58,238 nt of DNA from Phoronis australis (taxonomy: Eukaryota > Phoronida > Phoronidae), in the NCBI GenBank assembly GCA_002633005.1, contig NMRA01000528.1, forward strand, positions 3,194-61,431, written 5' to 3'. Of this stretch, positions 10,862 through 23,815 are shown piece by piece. Made by a program: the position numbers and the translations under genes. The first letter of the stretch is position 1. The number at the start of each line of letters is the position of its first letter. A model generated the notes under the pieces. That model saw nothing but the letters and a program-made list of their open reading frames with translations. It was not told where the DNA came from and did not search any database.

Positions 10862-12240
10862 TCAGAGCGGCTTTTACCAGGATCAAAAGGCCCTTTCATA
10901 TGGACTTAACTCCAGTCTGAGCAGAGCGTCGACATAAACAGCACAGTTAAATGGACCGTTCATACTGGCTTCGATAGTTAATGAACATTGAAGTAAACAG
11001 TTGGTGACGCTGTCGTAATCGAAGTTATCGCAAGGTAGCGCTGCACGCTAAGATTTTTTTCAATGTGATAATTTGGGAACAATTACATGTGCTAAATGTC
11101 ATTAAACTTATTATTAAATCGATTGCTTGTTGTAAGAGCAAAATATAAGCAGCTAGAGTGACGACACTACCCTGTAACTCTTGACGATAACAGTGGCACC
11201 TGGCGATAACTTCGACTGAACCGAAGTTAACCATTCATACGGCACCGCAGCGTCGACGCTGCGCTATTAAATCCATCTGTTAACTGCGATGTTAACTGGA
11301 GCTGTTAACTGCGATCCAGGACCGGAGTTAAGCGTTCATACTGACCGCAACTCCCCAAACCATCGACGCGTCGACGTTAGTATGAAAGGCCCTGAAGAGA
11401 CTGCAGTGCTGGAGTCAGATACAGTTGGGATGATGCATTGTCCAGTGCAAGCAAGACCCAATTACCTGTATTGTAATTACCCAAACACAAACTGTAGTAA
11501 ACATCTCTGCCTGTACATATACTGGCAAATTTTCACAATGCATTAACCACCAATTTCCTTAAAAATGAACACCAGGGCGGTATTCAGCTAGAAAAAACAA
11601 CCAAGTATGGTTTTCAATTTTTAAAAATCAATGAACTAATACGCTAAAAACTAAACATTGGGTACGATTGAAGATAAACGACCATGCGTAATGATATACT
11701 ATGTGGTTGCCGTGAACCTGTAATCTGGAAAGTTCAGGGATGGGTTCACAATTAACTAAATTAATTAAGTTTCGCTGAGACATCAAAATCTACCACTGTT
11801 TTTGATACTTCAAGTTCAAAAATGACATAAAAATACCAGTCCCGGAAAGAAAAAGCAATTAGTAAACAAAAACGAAAAATTCGAAAACCGCTTTGAAACG
11901 TATTGAAACCATTGTTCCTTTGGGAAGTGTCCCTTTGTCAAGTTAACACACAAATTAACTTTTTTAGTCATTGTGGTAATATTTAAAATGTACCAAGTTA
12001 AAACTACTCTCCTCAGTTGCAGACCAACTCTGTGTAAATGCCAGACAAAACCAATTTGGGTGTAATAACAACCACAATTGTTGAGACCCTAAGCCTAGTG
12101 CTATTACCTTTCCACTTCACTTGCTCAGATCTACCATACATCAATACAAAGGGTGTGCTGATAGGCAGCATGAAGTCATCTGGGGGCTTAGGGAATGTGA
12201 GCCCTGACCAGTGTAAGCTAGAAATTCTCCACATGACATA
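10862..12240 (+). repeat. Dispersed repeat family R1, copy A (interrupted by an inverted-repeat element)
   Basis: Begins agcggcttttaccaggatc, continues after the inserted element at 10889-11393 with gaagagactgcagtgctgg and caagacccaatta, then gaacaccagggcgg, attgggtacgatt, gttcctttgggaagtg and agaaattctccacatg. The same ordered blocks occur at 35240-36000, 38890-40290 and 45890-47262, all on the + strand. The shared tail near 12060-12235 is open over 60-70 codons in both this copy and the 47-kb copy, but frames differ and include stops. No recognisable transposase or reverse transcriptase. Confidence 0.8.
10889..11393. mobile_element. MITE-like inverted-repeat element nested in R1 copy A
   Basis: The ends are inverted copies, 5' GGCCCTTTCATA and 3' tatgaaaggccc, with further sub-terminal inverted motifs (gttaac, gtcgac). 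Comparison with the uninterrupted R1 copy at 35640-35720 shows the insertion between accaggatcaaa and the following gaga..ctgg block. It is about 505 bp with no coding capacity, so it is probably a non-autonomous DNA transposon. A target-site duplication is not clear. Confidence 0.65.
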
Positions 12241-12829
12241 AAAGAAATGTTTCTGTATATTGAAGGATTCTGGGGACTAGTAACCAACTACCTTGATGAT
12301 CCAATCATGTACAAATCAATTGAAAATTAAAGTACACATGGACGCCGTAGGCAGTGGACCAAGTTGGTAATGATATTTGGATTAGACAATCTGCCTGAAC
12401 CAAACAGGAACAGAATAACTAGACATTTTGATGGATCAAGTTTATACAAAGAATGGAACATGACAAATGAAACCTAATTTAGAGTTTGGTGCAACTGCTC
12501 TATAGTCTCATTTCGGCCTCCAGCGCAGTCAGATTTGTGTTACGAGCTAAAAATTCTAAGTGTCAGGGTCCTGGGTGCATTGACTAAATCCTAGCTCATT
12601 TATTTGGAAAGTCACGGAAGCTGACCATAATCTGATCAGGGCTAGAAATAAAAATTAGCTGCAGGTCACACCTCAAAAATTCCAAAATGCGAACCAAGTG
12701 TTTGGACAAATCCTAGCCAGCCAGCCAGCCATTTGTGAAGATTATCCTCAAAATACAGCTAGGTACCACTGTGCACATTTCAAAAAGCCTGGGTAGCTTA
12801 TTCAACTCTGCTGGTCACCTCATAGTGAA

Positions 12830-13480
12830 CTTATATCAACATGTAGAGCTAATAAGTGATGGGGGTGCATGCAAACTCTGGGAGTCAACTGAGGCTCACC
12901 TTGCCCATTGCCATTTAAGTGAAAAACAAACTAATAAACGTCATTTCTCTTGCACGATACTCCGCCTTAAAAAAGTCTGTTGTTGTTTTGAAAACAGCTA
13001 CGCTCGTGGCACATTTCCTATAAGTTGACAACATCTCTCAGGAAATGATGACAGCTTCACATTCAGCAAAATTTATTCTGAAATTTGGTTTGCTGGAATT
13101 AAAATACAGTTTGCTAAAACTTGCAACGGAATGAAACCAGTTCGATAATTTGTTACGACATGTATACGTAACAGCTTGTGGAAGAAGAACAGTTGAATAA
13201 AGAATTGCCACAAAAGAAGCTGGGCAATAGGATATGCAATATTTCATGCTGGCGCCAAAAGCTGACGCAATAGATCGCACCAAAATTTTATGGAGCAGCA
13301 GTTGCATGGTAGAATGCCATTTTTTCCAGCACACTTAAATAATTTAAGTTACTGAAGAGTGTAGTTTTTAATGACACTAATTCTGTGTGAGATGTTATTT
13401 GGTTAGTTTTTTACCCACATCAGCGCAAAGATGTACATTTAGTATACAGCTTTGCAACAAGGCTCGGCCAGTCCACAATT
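12830..13480 (+). repeat. Dispersed repeat family R2, copy A
   Basis: Ordered similarity to 55690-56260: ggtgcatgcaaa..ctgg, catttaagtgaaaaacaa, aataaacgtcattt, ctcgtggcac..catttccta, aacatgt.., and tttttacccacatc..tttagtat. The two copies are diverged (many substitutions and indels) and in the same orientation. No protein recognised. The - strand open frame of 98 codons at 13038-13334 lies inside it and is probably incidental. Confidence 0.65.
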
Positions 13481-14483
13481 AAAAGTGTATGACTTAATTA
13501 TTGCCACCGAATTCCGCTGGTCCAAAGTCCTGATTTCGCAGTGATACCTCAAGCTTCCATTGCTTACAATCTGGCTGGTGCAGAGCCAGAGGAAAGGAAA
13601 GAAAGTCTTAACAGATTCCTGGCCTTTCCAAGAAAAATCACCTACGACATAGAAGTTACATAACTCATACAACTAACGGGCGGCGGGGCTAGATGAAAAT
13701 CTCCTACAAACCCGAAAAGAAACTCAGAAGGCACAGGAACCTTTCCCCTTTGGAGGGCGAATGCCCTGTCAAGGTAGAAACTAGTCTTAAGATTGTCTCG
13801 TCACGGACGCCATTTCGGTTGCATTTCTTGGAAACCCAATCCGCGGCCCATGGTCAAAGTCGCCTCGGGTTTTTATTTTGTTCCGTTGAGCAAATCAAGT
13901 TTTAGAACGGGAATGATGAGGTAGTGCAGACGCACTACACATCTTTATTTAACAACAAACCTTTGAAGGTTATCCAATACTTACTACTTAGTGCCTTGAA
14001 TATGTTGAGGAGAATTCGCGAATCAACTTGCTGGGCTTCCATAGTTGCAGTGGTGGTCTCGCCCCCAGCCTCGCGTGAATTTCTTCATATGGTTTTTGAT
14101 TGGTTAATCCTGGATGAGGTTAGAGCTCGCTGGTTCCCATTAGGAGGTAGCCAGCGTGCCGACTCGGCGCGGCACGTAGCTGTAGTAAATACTACCTAGG
14201 TTCACGACATAGGGAACCAGCTAGGAGGTCGGTTTGAGGGTTAGTTTGAGTGTGTGATAACATCTAGCTCCTTTGTTTACTGTTTGTCTGGTATGTCAAC
14301 ATGCAGGCCAAATAATATCTACCAGTCTCAGTATCGACCACGCGTGAACAGGGCAAACCCAGTACGTTATTACATTCAGACAGAATAAATTGTCTTAAAT
14401 TCGTTGTAGTTGGACAATTATGGCGCTTCAAAAACTAAACTTGATCAGCATTTTACAAAGAAATCGGAAATGTTATTGCTATA
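13481..14483. other. Non-coding stretch
   Basis: No recognisable gene. A 91-codon open frame at 13924-14199 has no domain I recognise and no convincing splice or promoter context, so it is not called. Confidence 0.35.
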
Positions 14484-14643
14484 CAGTGGCGGATTTAGAA
14501 AGGGGCCAAGGGGGCCATGCCCCCCCCCCCTAAAATTCACGCTGATCCAATGTGGCAGTTGGGGGCTGCGATTGTCTGCCGTGCTAAATCCTGGCTAATA
14601 CTCTGCCGTGCCCCCCCAACTCAAAATCCTGGATCCGCCACTG
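14484..14643. mobile_element. 160-bp MITE-like element with CAGTGGCGGAT termini
   Basis: The left end cagtggcggatttag and right end ctggatccgccactg are inverted repeats. The element is flanked by ctata on both sides (14479-14483 and 14644-14648), consistent with a 5-bp target duplication. The interior holds internal inverted G-run/C-run tracts. There is no coding capacity. Termini of the CAGTGG type occur in several DNA transposon groups, so the superfamily is left open. Confidence 0.8.
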
Positions 14644-14649
14644 CTATAA

Positions 14650-17600
14650 GTTCAAACATTTTATAACTTAACGTAATTGTTACAATGGACAAGTTACATC
14701 GAAATTCAATTGACCAAAGAGCGTCCTATGGACCAACTACGTCCGTCGTAATAAATTATAGGCCTATACTTGAGAAAAGCAGGGTCAAGTTTACGCAAAG
14801 AAATACAATACAAATTTGCCAAAATAGCTGCTTAGGCTTCAGTTCGGCCCAGTGGAACCATTTGGTGAGTGGTTATCAGTCCTCAGTTAACTTTGATGCC
14901 AGTGTGGCGGGGGCAAACTGACAAAGGCGCGAAATGCTTAAACACGCCAGTGCATGAAGAGGCTGAAGTTTTGCCTAAGAGCAGGTAACATATGATGACA
15001 TGGGTACTCCCATTCAATCCGCATTCTAGACCACATGCCGCGGTTTACAATTAAAGGCCTTATACCAACCTTTCTTTTGTTAGTCGCCGGCTCACTATTT
15101 TGTTCAACGTCACACGCAAACGCTCAATTATAACCACGCAGAGTAAATGCAGTTTTATTGTAACTATTCTCCGTCTACTACACTAATTTTTCACGAGGAA
15201 TTCAACTTCAGAAGCCAAACACGTTCAAAATTACCAGTATGATCTGCCCTTGACATTTTCAATTTATTCAGTCTGTATTTTATTGCCGTCGGTGAACACA
15301 TCGCTAATGGGATAATTGCCCTTCACAACACAACAGGAGCTCAGATGAACTTATGTGATATCAACAGCAGACGACGGCAACGGTTTTGCCGGTTGACTAG
15401 AGAAGCATTGCCCAACTACTAAGGTCCAATGTATGGCTAGGTTTCCTACTAAGTCACCTTGACCCAGTGTTTCGTTTCGACGTGTACTCTTCATCTTGAC
15501 ACGAAACGAGACGATCGGTCGCAAGTTGGTCTACCTCAAAAGCTGGTAAAACTTAACACCGACTTCGGTGACAGTTCATTTCGGGTCATCTTCTGCTCAT
15601 ATGCATTTAGTTGCCCGGTGTCAACTGTGTGTCGTCAGCACAGGAACGCGTAAAAGGATACCAAAGCCGGTATTAGCCTATGAACAGAGCTTGAAATCGA
15701 CGTTTCCATCTAGTTCTCTACAATAGAATGCTCTGTAACTTCGACACTTCATAAATCCTCGAAGTGTGCTAAACGGGGAAGCCTGACCTACACTTTAGAC
15801 CGGGTTAGTTACACCACTCAACGGAAATGAGATCACCCACCAAGAACCACAACATCCTGTCTGTGACGAAGAAAGTATGTTATTTGTTGAATCCTGTGTT
15901 TGTCACTGAAGTAAGGGAGCCAATGACTGAATATTTGGCAGGTGGCAGCACTAGTATTCAGGGTTCAGTTCTTTTTTCAGTGAAACTTGCAAGTCTCAAA
16001 CGAGTATGAACAAAAAAAATGGACAAAGACATTTATTTCTTTTAACACTCAGAACATGTACAACACCAAAACGTTGTAAATTTAACCAACCAAGTTATGG
16101 CAAATCCCAAGGGGCTCATAATGAGATAACGTGAATTGCATAGCATTATTTTGAAATGTTTTCGCCGACGGTTTTCGAAAAACCTTTGCATTGGTTTATG
16201 ATAACGTACACATTTCTAACCACTAAACTGTTAAGATTTCAGATAGCAGCCTTCAGTAAAAACTTGCACGTACTGGTCTTTTGACGGTGCAAACAATTTT
16301 AAATAATTCATTATGGGCAGACACTGAGGAATTTCCACAGGCTCAAGCAATCTACTCAGGCTAGTAGTCGCACGCAGTGAGACCTTATATGCAAGACTTT
16401 ATTCTCAATGCACGAGATCTTATCTTAGCAGAAGCCCCCCCCTGGCCTAGCAGTGAGTTACGTACCTCAAATTGGAGCGTTGTTTCTGGTATGTAGGCCT
16501 ATGCCTGCACGCTATCATGTTTTTTTTGTCGTTCTAGAGGTACTGGCAAAATTACTCGTGACCACACCAAGAACTAAAGAAAAAAGTTGAACACCCAAAG
16601 ATTGTCTTTTGTAGAGCTTGGTGGTAAAATAGATACCAGAATTTCCCGGAAACTGAGGTTAGCACACAAAGTCGGAGCCGCACCTATCCGCTGGAAATTG
16701 AAGAGCATATCATATGGAAACTACAAGTCTGTTGTGTCAGATCAATGTCTCCAGTACGAACATGCTTACAGGAAAGTACTTTAAGTGACATAAGACACTG
16801 CTAATAAAGATCTTTGTCCAGGGCTAATTATTAAAGTGAGGTCAGCCGACTTCAAAGGTCATAATTTAAGTTCAACACATGCATGTGTGATCGCATGCCA
16901 CAAACACTGGGACAAGTGCATAGGCTTCAGGTCGCCTGTAATGTCCAATGTACACACTGGCAACGCCATCTAGTGTTAGGTAATAGAAACAGACTACTTC
17001 TATCCAAATTGCTTCCAGTGCATAAAATGACAAACCTGTCAACCTCAACGAGTCTTCAGCCACATGACAGCGGTTTCTAAAATCAAAAATTATTTTCTAA
17101 GCAAAGGAGATACAAGATGAAACCACGTCCCAGTTCTGCTTTAAGTGTTTATTTGTTTCTGTTCAAGACATAAGTTGCTTTCCCACCAAAAAGCAGACTC
17201 ACAGTTCACCCTACATGGACTCTGGTCAAGACAGGCAAAGTGCAGATGCTTCATCCAAACTTACATGAATTTTCCAGGAAATTGAAAGAAGTTTTAATCA
17301 GATTTTCATGCACCAGAACAATTTTCATCATTTCCAGGTTTTTCATGATGAGAAGGGAATCCATGACTAATAAAAAAATTTACATGGAAATTTGACACTA
17401 GCACTAGGTTCAGCAGCCAAAAAGGTACTCTACGTTGACTTCAGTACTTAATCAAAACTGTATCTTAGCTTAATCATGCAAAAATAAATAAATCCACTTC
17501 CCAACCTGCTCAATAGCCCTAAGGACTCACGACCAGAGACTCACCTAGCAGCCGTCATGGCCGTCACAGGGACAGTCATTTTTAAAGGATGACAGTTTAA

Positions 17601-19045
17601 AAGGCACGTCCAAGAGAGAGACACCAATTCCATAAATATTCAGACATAAATCGAGATCACAGAATATTACTGTCCATTTTCACCAATAAACGTCACACTG
17701 ACATATGGCAAAGGCTGACAGCCTTGTTTTTGGAGGGAATACCTCCTCACCTGTGACGTCAGGATGACCTCATATGGAAACCCCACATATGGGAGTGTAA
17801 ATCTCCTGAATTTAAACCCCCCTTTCTCTAGATGAGTCCCTGCTCGTGACTTAGGCGAGATCACAAAAGCACAACGCAAGGTTTCACTAGTGTTTTCTAA
17901 GTGCACTCACTTGTCAGTAGGATACACCAGCAAAATGTCCACCAATTAAGATTTTTCACTTTTATACATTTTTTTTCATATACCCGCAAATAGTATTTAT
18001 GAACATATGACTGGGGAAGGACAGCCACCATAGATAGAGAGACAGGGATTGGCTGTCATGTGACTTTGTATACGATGTAGAGCACGGTAGCACTTTTATT
18101 GTTTTATGTGAAACGAAATGTTATGTGCCGTGAAAACCGGTGGGTCGATATTGAAACAGGTACCGACATGCAAGTATTTTCGCAATCTTTGTAGTGATAT
18201 CATTGTTGAGATATGAAATGAAAATCTTAAGTCCTTAATCTAAATATCCTGCTAATAGTGCTCAGCATATTAATTTTTTGGTCCTATTGGTCAGTATTTA
18301 GTATTCAATATACCAATGTCCCTTACCAGCCTACGGTCACACTGGTTTGTTCACAGTCAGCTTCCACACAATAACATGACACCGCGCAAGCTGTGGGCTT
18401 TCAAGACTATTTAGAACGTTTTATCTATGGCAGCCACCACTCAACAGCTATTTGTATACCTGAATGTCGACTTGAGAGAGTAAACCCACAGTACTTTCAA
18501 AAAAAAAAAATCCTGAAGGAATCTAATTTCGTTGGAAATCGGCGGAAAACTCAGACCAAAAATTTTGGTAAAATTTTCAAACGATTCTTACATTCGACTT
18601 TGACGAAGCTTAACAAATGCTGATGGAATTCATTGATATTCTTGTCATTAAATACGCAAATTGGAGACTAATTTTGTGATCCAAACCAGGATACCTCCAT
18701 GCACGTGTCTCACTGACTACGATTATTAGGGAAAGTATAATAATATTTTAATCCAAGATTCCAATTTACAACCATGTTTACATTACACGAAAAATCAAGA
18801 TTTGATCAAATTCCAATCAGAATTCAAAAAAAAAACAACATTAATTCATAAAAACTATAGACGAATAATAGGTTTAATAAAAAAACTGACAAATTCGAGT
18901 CGATTTTTACCGCAAGAAACGTGAAGAATATCGAAAAAGGCCAGTAATGGTTACACAATCACCGAAAAAATTTCTGCTCCAAAATTTGACACATTTTTAA
19001 TGACGAGAGAACACTGGTCAGAGAATGACTGAACTACTAGGATTC
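14650..19045. other. Gene-poor stretch downstream of ATP13A1
   Basis: About 4.4 kb without a recognisable gene. For the - strand ATP13A1 transcript this is the 3' flank. A variant polyadenylation signal ATTAAA (read on the - strand at 18878-18873) lies about 170 bases after the stop, and AATAAA is found near 18092-18097. Short open frames here (for example 17667-17906 -) carry no domain I recognise. Confidence 0.4.
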
Positions 19046-19153
19046 CTATGACTGCCGGAGTCTTGAATGTCCGAAGAGAAACTGCAGCGAGCGGTCGACG
19101 AGCAGACAACCCACAAAGTCTCCAACTAGCACCGGTATGACCAGATTACGCAG
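19046..19153 (-). CDS. ATP13A1: ATP13A1 terminal exon with stop codon
   Basis: 108 bp, phase 0 in, ending in TAG at 19048-19046. Acceptor GTTTTTGTTTTTCAG. It encodes LRNLVIPVLVGDFVGCLLVD, then RSLQFLFGHSRLRQS. It aligns with the vertebrate ATP13A1 C-terminus (LLLDFCLALLADRVLQFFLG). The exon is too short to stand out as an open frame and was found by matching the expected LxDFxxxxxxDR pattern. Confidence 0.92.
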   Translation of the reverse strand: MRNLVIPVLVGDFVGCLLVDRSLQFLFGHSRLRQS

Positions 19154-19662
19154 CTGAAAAACAAAAACGGGAACGCAGCTTTAAACGATTATTCACTATC
19201 CATTAAAATGTCACCCATTTCGACAAAAAAATAATTACCAAAAAGCCCTTTGCTGTGTCATTTTTAAGGTATTGTGAGAGCTTGTGAGTGATGGTAGACT
19301 AACAATATTTTTCAATAATTCCATGCCATACATTTTATATCAAAAAATAAGAAACTAATATTTCAGTTGTCGGCTATATTGTGTCTTACATTGGTGAGAT
19401 ACCGTATGCTGTATTTGGTTTAGTCACCATAAATATTACAAAGTTTATTACAAAATGTGGTGAATCCTGGAATTTCAGTTCATCGCAGCTCTCAAAAATT
19501 TAATTAACTATCAACGAGGTTTTAACTGAAGTCTGAATAGTTCACAAACTACAGCTGTAAGTAAACAACATTTCTTAAAATTCTGACCATTCACTGCTAC
19601 GTAGTAAGCCTTTGAAAGCAAGAGCAATTCAACCCATAATTTGAAGAATTCTCACCAGAGGG

Positions 19663-19845
19663 GGGCAGTGTTGCCAAGTGGGATAAATGTCCAATTCTAT
19701 TACTCAAGGTCTAAGTTCAAGTCCCACTGGGGCACACTGCTAGACCCTTGAGTCAGGTCTCCAGCTCCTCAGATCAGTTTTAATTACATTATAAATAAAG
19801 CATAAAAATGTTTCATTGCACTGGGGCCATCTGAGACACCTGCTC
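19663..19845 (+). mobile_element. tRNA-derived SINE, copy 1
   Basis: The head resembles a tRNA: a box A-like ttgccaagtggg (about 19671-19682) and a box B-like agttcaagtcc (about 19714-19724), then ccactggggcacactgctag, gtcaggtctccagctcct and a shared tail ending gccatctgag. The same head, body and tail occur at 24888-25063. It lies in the last ATP13A1 intron, antisense to the gene. It has no coding capacity, as expected for an RNA polymerase III transcribed SINE. Confidence 0.8.
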
Positions 19846-20385
19846 ACAGCTGCAATTATTTTTTACAATTAGAAGAATGTTCACCACTTGCATACAACAA
19901 AAAGGTGCACCAATGTCATATAAAGTACAGTGTATGTGCCACAAAGCTAAACAGTTTAAAAAAGTGATACCTCCTGTTGAAAATCCCCAGTTTTGTCCAA
20001 ACCATGAGAAAAACAACGAAGGATGTGAGATGAGAATTTGGAGAATTCATTTGAATCAGCTGACAATTTTAGATCCAAAACTCCTGATGTTGCTTATTTG
20101 GAAGGTAGTCCTCATTGTTGACAATTTTGTTGTAATATTTATTGGGTGAAATAATAAAAACGTCAAATACGTAAAGAATAACTGTAGCAGTACTTGGTTT
20201 GTCCAAAGACGTAAGCAGAGGATTAAATCTCATTTTACTGGTTACTAACAGACGTACATAAGGGGGAAGAATACTTTTGTAAATATGGGTAGAGAGCTGC
20301 CGATTTTGCGCCTGTCGCAACACAAATGTGCCACTGTCGCGAAACAGCGGTCAATTTCAAACTCTGTCTCTAACCACACACTTAC

Positions 20386-20529
20386 ATCATCGGGTAGGAT
20401 GACAAACTGCAGCTGGTCGCTTAATTCTGGCACGATCCCGCTGGCGATGGCCGTAATGGTGCCGCCAGAGATGAACAAGCTGTAGAGTAGCGGTCGGTTC
20501 TCAGTCAGGCTCTCCATGAATGGGTGGCC
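20386..20529 (-). CDS. ATP13A1: ATP13A1 exon, penultimate membrane segment
   Basis: 144 bp, 48 codons, phase 0 at both ends. Acceptor GTTTCCCTAG, donor GATGAT|GTAAGT. It encodes GHPFMESLTENRPLLYSLFI, then SGGTITAIASGIVPELSDQL and QFVILPDD. Vertebrate equivalents are PFMESLPENKPL and the following hydrophobic segment. The frame stays open past the donor for 37 codons, so an unspliced read-through would give an unrelated tail. Confidence 0.93.
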
Positions 20530-21051
20530 CTAGGGAAACGTCATGGACACTCTAGTTTTTTTGGTTCAAAACATTCTACTGCAGTCACTTGTGATTTAAA
20601 GCCATCGTCTACACACTCCGAGATGTTGTGGATACTTTTTATCCCGCAATAAAAGCCTGAACAGTAAACTCATACAGTTATTGCCACTGCAAGATAACGA
20701 TTTGGCGCAGAAACATGCTTCAGTGTTCCGTAGAAAAAGCTCCCATGTGTTGTGTCATTCACAGCACTGCTCAGGGAAGAGATATATTAGGAGAATATGT
20801 CAAATTTGAAAATCAACTCGGTGGGGGAAGCCACCCTGGTTGCTATGATCTCACACACACCTCAACTTTATTCAGTTTTCTACTGTGAAAGCCGATACAG
20901 CGTTATGCCAAGTGTGGACTACCTCGCAAGGTTTTCTTGGCTAGTATTACAAAAAATGCTTGGGTTCATTAAAACACTGTTTCTACCAACTTTTGTGTTA
21001 CTATTGGGAGGATTTTATGTTCACTGTAAGCAACTTGTTTTTGAAGTTCCG

Positions 21052-21127
21052 AAAGTGACCAGTACCAAAAGTGACCAGTACCAAAAGTGACCAGTGCCAA
21101 AAGTGACCAGTACCAAAAGTGAACCAG
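21052..21127. repeat. 16-bp minisatellite, about 4.7 copies
   Basis: Tandem units AAAGTGACCAGTACCA, one with G for A (gtgcca) and a partial last unit with an extra A (gtgaacc). It lies in the ATP13A1 intron between exons 21665-21776 and 20386-20529. Confidence 0.92.
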
Positions 21128-21664
21128 AAAATGTAAAGTTACAGCTTGTGCATGCTCTAAATTCAAATCCTCCACTACATTGTCAAAAAAAAAACATGTG
21201 GCTCCAAACAATAACAGGAACCTATCACCAGCGCAACTGATACGGTCCGAGGCAATCATTTGAAGACAACTACACCTATGACGACTCATGCTACGTGCAC
21301 AATATTTTGCTGATTTGTTTCAGATGATTGTTTTAACCTTCCACTTTGTTCAATTACTAGCCAGCGCTTCCATCGATTACTACACAGGTTATTTTTGAAC
21401 TCTGATAAGTCTAAAGATATTTGAAACTTTCAACGGACTTTGAAGAGCAAGAAATGAGGAAAATCTGTAACATTTGAAAATCCATACATATTGATTATTT
21501 AGGTCCTTAACGATCGTAGAATACGGTAGATATGTAACATCTGGCGGCTCTGGTGTTAGTACATCAAAAGGAAATGTTCATCAGAGAAAAATTGACATCT
21601 CCGACTGAAAACAAACCACAACAGCGGCCATGTTTTTAGTGGCCATGTTGGATTCGAAACCAAC

Positions 21665-21776
21665 CTTGTAGTTCACAGCAAAGGTAGACACTTGCAAAGC
21701 CATAGAGATTATATAGACCGTTGTGTTCAGCAGATTGGGCTCAAACTTCTTCTCCAAGTCAACGAATTCGGTCTCC
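21665..21776 (-). CDS. ATP13A1: ATP13A1 exon, [11 protein letters not shown] segment
   Basis: 112 bp, completing the split Arg codon and leaving in phase 0. Acceptor TCCATTTCAG, donor TACAAG|GTTGGT. It encodes [20 protein letters not shown], then [17 protein letters not shown], one membrane segment. Matches the vertebrate KEFEPSLVNSTVYIM..FAINYK region. Confidence 0.95.
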
Positions 21777-22580
21777 CTGAAATGGATGAACGTAGTGGTA
21801 ACACTCACGCGTCACTGTGTGGAGACTACCAACCACACAACTATGAATCAATAGAATCACAATAGTATTTTGAAATCCTGGAAATTTCATAGGCATCTTT
21901 TTATAGAAATTATTTCCCATGCCGTTAAGAATCTAAACATGTTCTGTAACCCCAATTGAGAGGCCTTGAAAACGGTCTTTTCAGACGTTTGTTAGAGTGA
22001 TAATCTGTTTATTTTAAGGGTTCAGAACTGCAATCCTGCCATTGGCCGAGAGCAGTCAGGCTCGGAATTTTAATTGAAACAAAACTCTTAACTCATGAAC
22101 GAGGAACCCAGTCTAGCCTTTGGATGATGATTGTCCCAGGGTTGGAGTTTGCTAATAGGAACACAATAGTCCATTATATTCAGTCCAGCTGGTTTGGCTG
22201 CTTGGCCACCTATGTAATCCTTTAGGTCATAAACCCAGGTGCCTGTTAGCTCTTGGCAGACCCGCCAGATGGTTATTTGTTGGGAGGGAATGGGGTATTT
22301 GAAACTTGTACTTAAGTTCTAAAATTCAAATGGACTTCGGCTTGGAATTTCACCTGTACTAGGTCAATCAAGTAAATAAATTTTCCTTTGCATCCAATAG
22401 GTTAGACAAGTGAAATTTCCTTTCGTCCAATTTCTAAAAAAAAGTATAGATTAAGCAAATTTTGCCCAGCTTGTACCGAGTAAAAGTCACAAAACCACGT
22501 TTGGTAAAATTTCCGTTAGTTGAACAATTGATATCCAGCTATCACCAGGTCAAAGTCAAGGCATAACGACCACTACTTAC

Positions 22581-22723
22581 CTGGGTGGGGACCGAGCCAT
22601 AGCCTCCTGTGCTAGGAAGACTAGACAGGTGAAATGTATAGCAAACTGAGAGAAGATGGTGAGAATCGTATAGACGTTGAATATATTTGGCAGCGGCCGG
22701 TGATGCGACAGTACCTTGAGGGG
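22581..22723 (-). CDS. ATP13A1: ATP13A1 exon, [14 protein letters not shown] segment
   Basis: 143 bp, phase 0 in and two bases out. Acceptor GTGTTTACAG, donor CCCAG|GTAAGT. It encodes [40 protein letters not shown] and AMARSPP. One membrane segment; the short loop RPLPNIFN is typical of P5A-ATPases. Confidence 0.95.
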
Positions 22724-23618
22724 CTGTAAACACACGGGAGACAATACACTGACTGGACAAAGTTCTGACGAAAAAAATGCGACTGGGGGAGTGAATGAGT
22801 TATCCATTTCCTTCTGTCTAGAATCCGTTTCAATGCTGGCTTAAGCTCGACAACTCATGCTCCACACACTTTATTGAAACTCCCTCAGTGTGAGCAAAAC
22901 CAGTCAAAAGTAAGCAACTAGTGGCTACATTAAACTCGGGATAAAATTTGAAAGAAAATGCTACTTGATTGTGAGAAACAAATGACTAAACTGTCAATTT
23001 GAAATAAGGTAATTCTGGCGAGAAATTTGTCTTAGTTTGATGGTGCCAGCCAAGAGTTCAGTCAAAGACTGCCAGTTAAGCTTGGAAATTACTGACGCAC
23101 ACCTTAAGAACTACGGAATACAAACCAGTCTCATGTGAGTACAGATTAAGAGGAAACGCAAGAACCTCCTATATATGAGGTGACTTTCAGAAAACAATCA
23201 ACAATGTCGACATTTTGATGAGCAAAGTGTCTGATATCCATTTCATAACAAAAAGAATTATCACCACAAGGACAAAAGACACCATAACTGAATGCTATAG
23301 TCTTGCACTACAGTTGATAACGCTTCATGTTTGGAAAATGCCTGAAAAATGCAACACTTCAGTCAACTATAATGCGGCCCATAACATTTTGTATTTGTCA
23401 CATCAGACTAGAAGATCACACCAACTCACAACTTCACAATAAGCTCAAAGAATACCATGTGATTGACTGTTTATTTGATCTGACCTTGCATTTTACCTTC
23501 AGAAAGTGCCCAAGGTTTCACTTTAAGCCTTAGGACAGCAGTCATTGGAAGACCAACTGGGTCACAAACTTTGACCTAAGATTTATATGGGCAACGAGAG
23601 TGGCCAAATACAATTTAC

Positions 23619-23815
23619 CTTAGACCTAGAAATAAATAGAAAACAGCCAGCCAATAGGAGGCCTTGCACAGTGGCTTGAGTGTCACTGAACTTGATTCCC
23701 TCCAGATAGAGGACGCTCTGACTGTAGGCAAGGATGAGTGCATTGAGAGCGAGTATCTTGAACATCTGTAGGGTCGTGACCAGGGTACAGCGGCCCTGCT
23801 TGATAATGTGAAGCA
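23619..23815 (-). CDS. ATP13A1: ATP13A1 exon, membrane segments after the P domain
   Basis: 197 bp, entering with two bases of a split codon and leaving in phase 0. Acceptor TATTCTTCCAG, donor TCTAAG|GTAAAT. It encodes [39 protein letters not shown], then the second hydrophobic stretch [16 protein letters not shown]. Very close to vertebrate ATP13A1 ([20 protein letters not shown] is invariant as I recall it). Two membrane segments. Confidence 0.96.

Noticed and set aside
20245-20395. Continuation of the open frame beyond the penultimate ATP13A1 exon
   Set aside because: A clean donor lies at 20385 and the true C-terminus is found in the exon at 19046-19153.
20797-21090. 97-codon + strand frame with hydrophobic stretch
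   Set aside because: It runs into the 16-bp minisatellite and lies antisense within an ATP13A1 intron; no domain or promoter.
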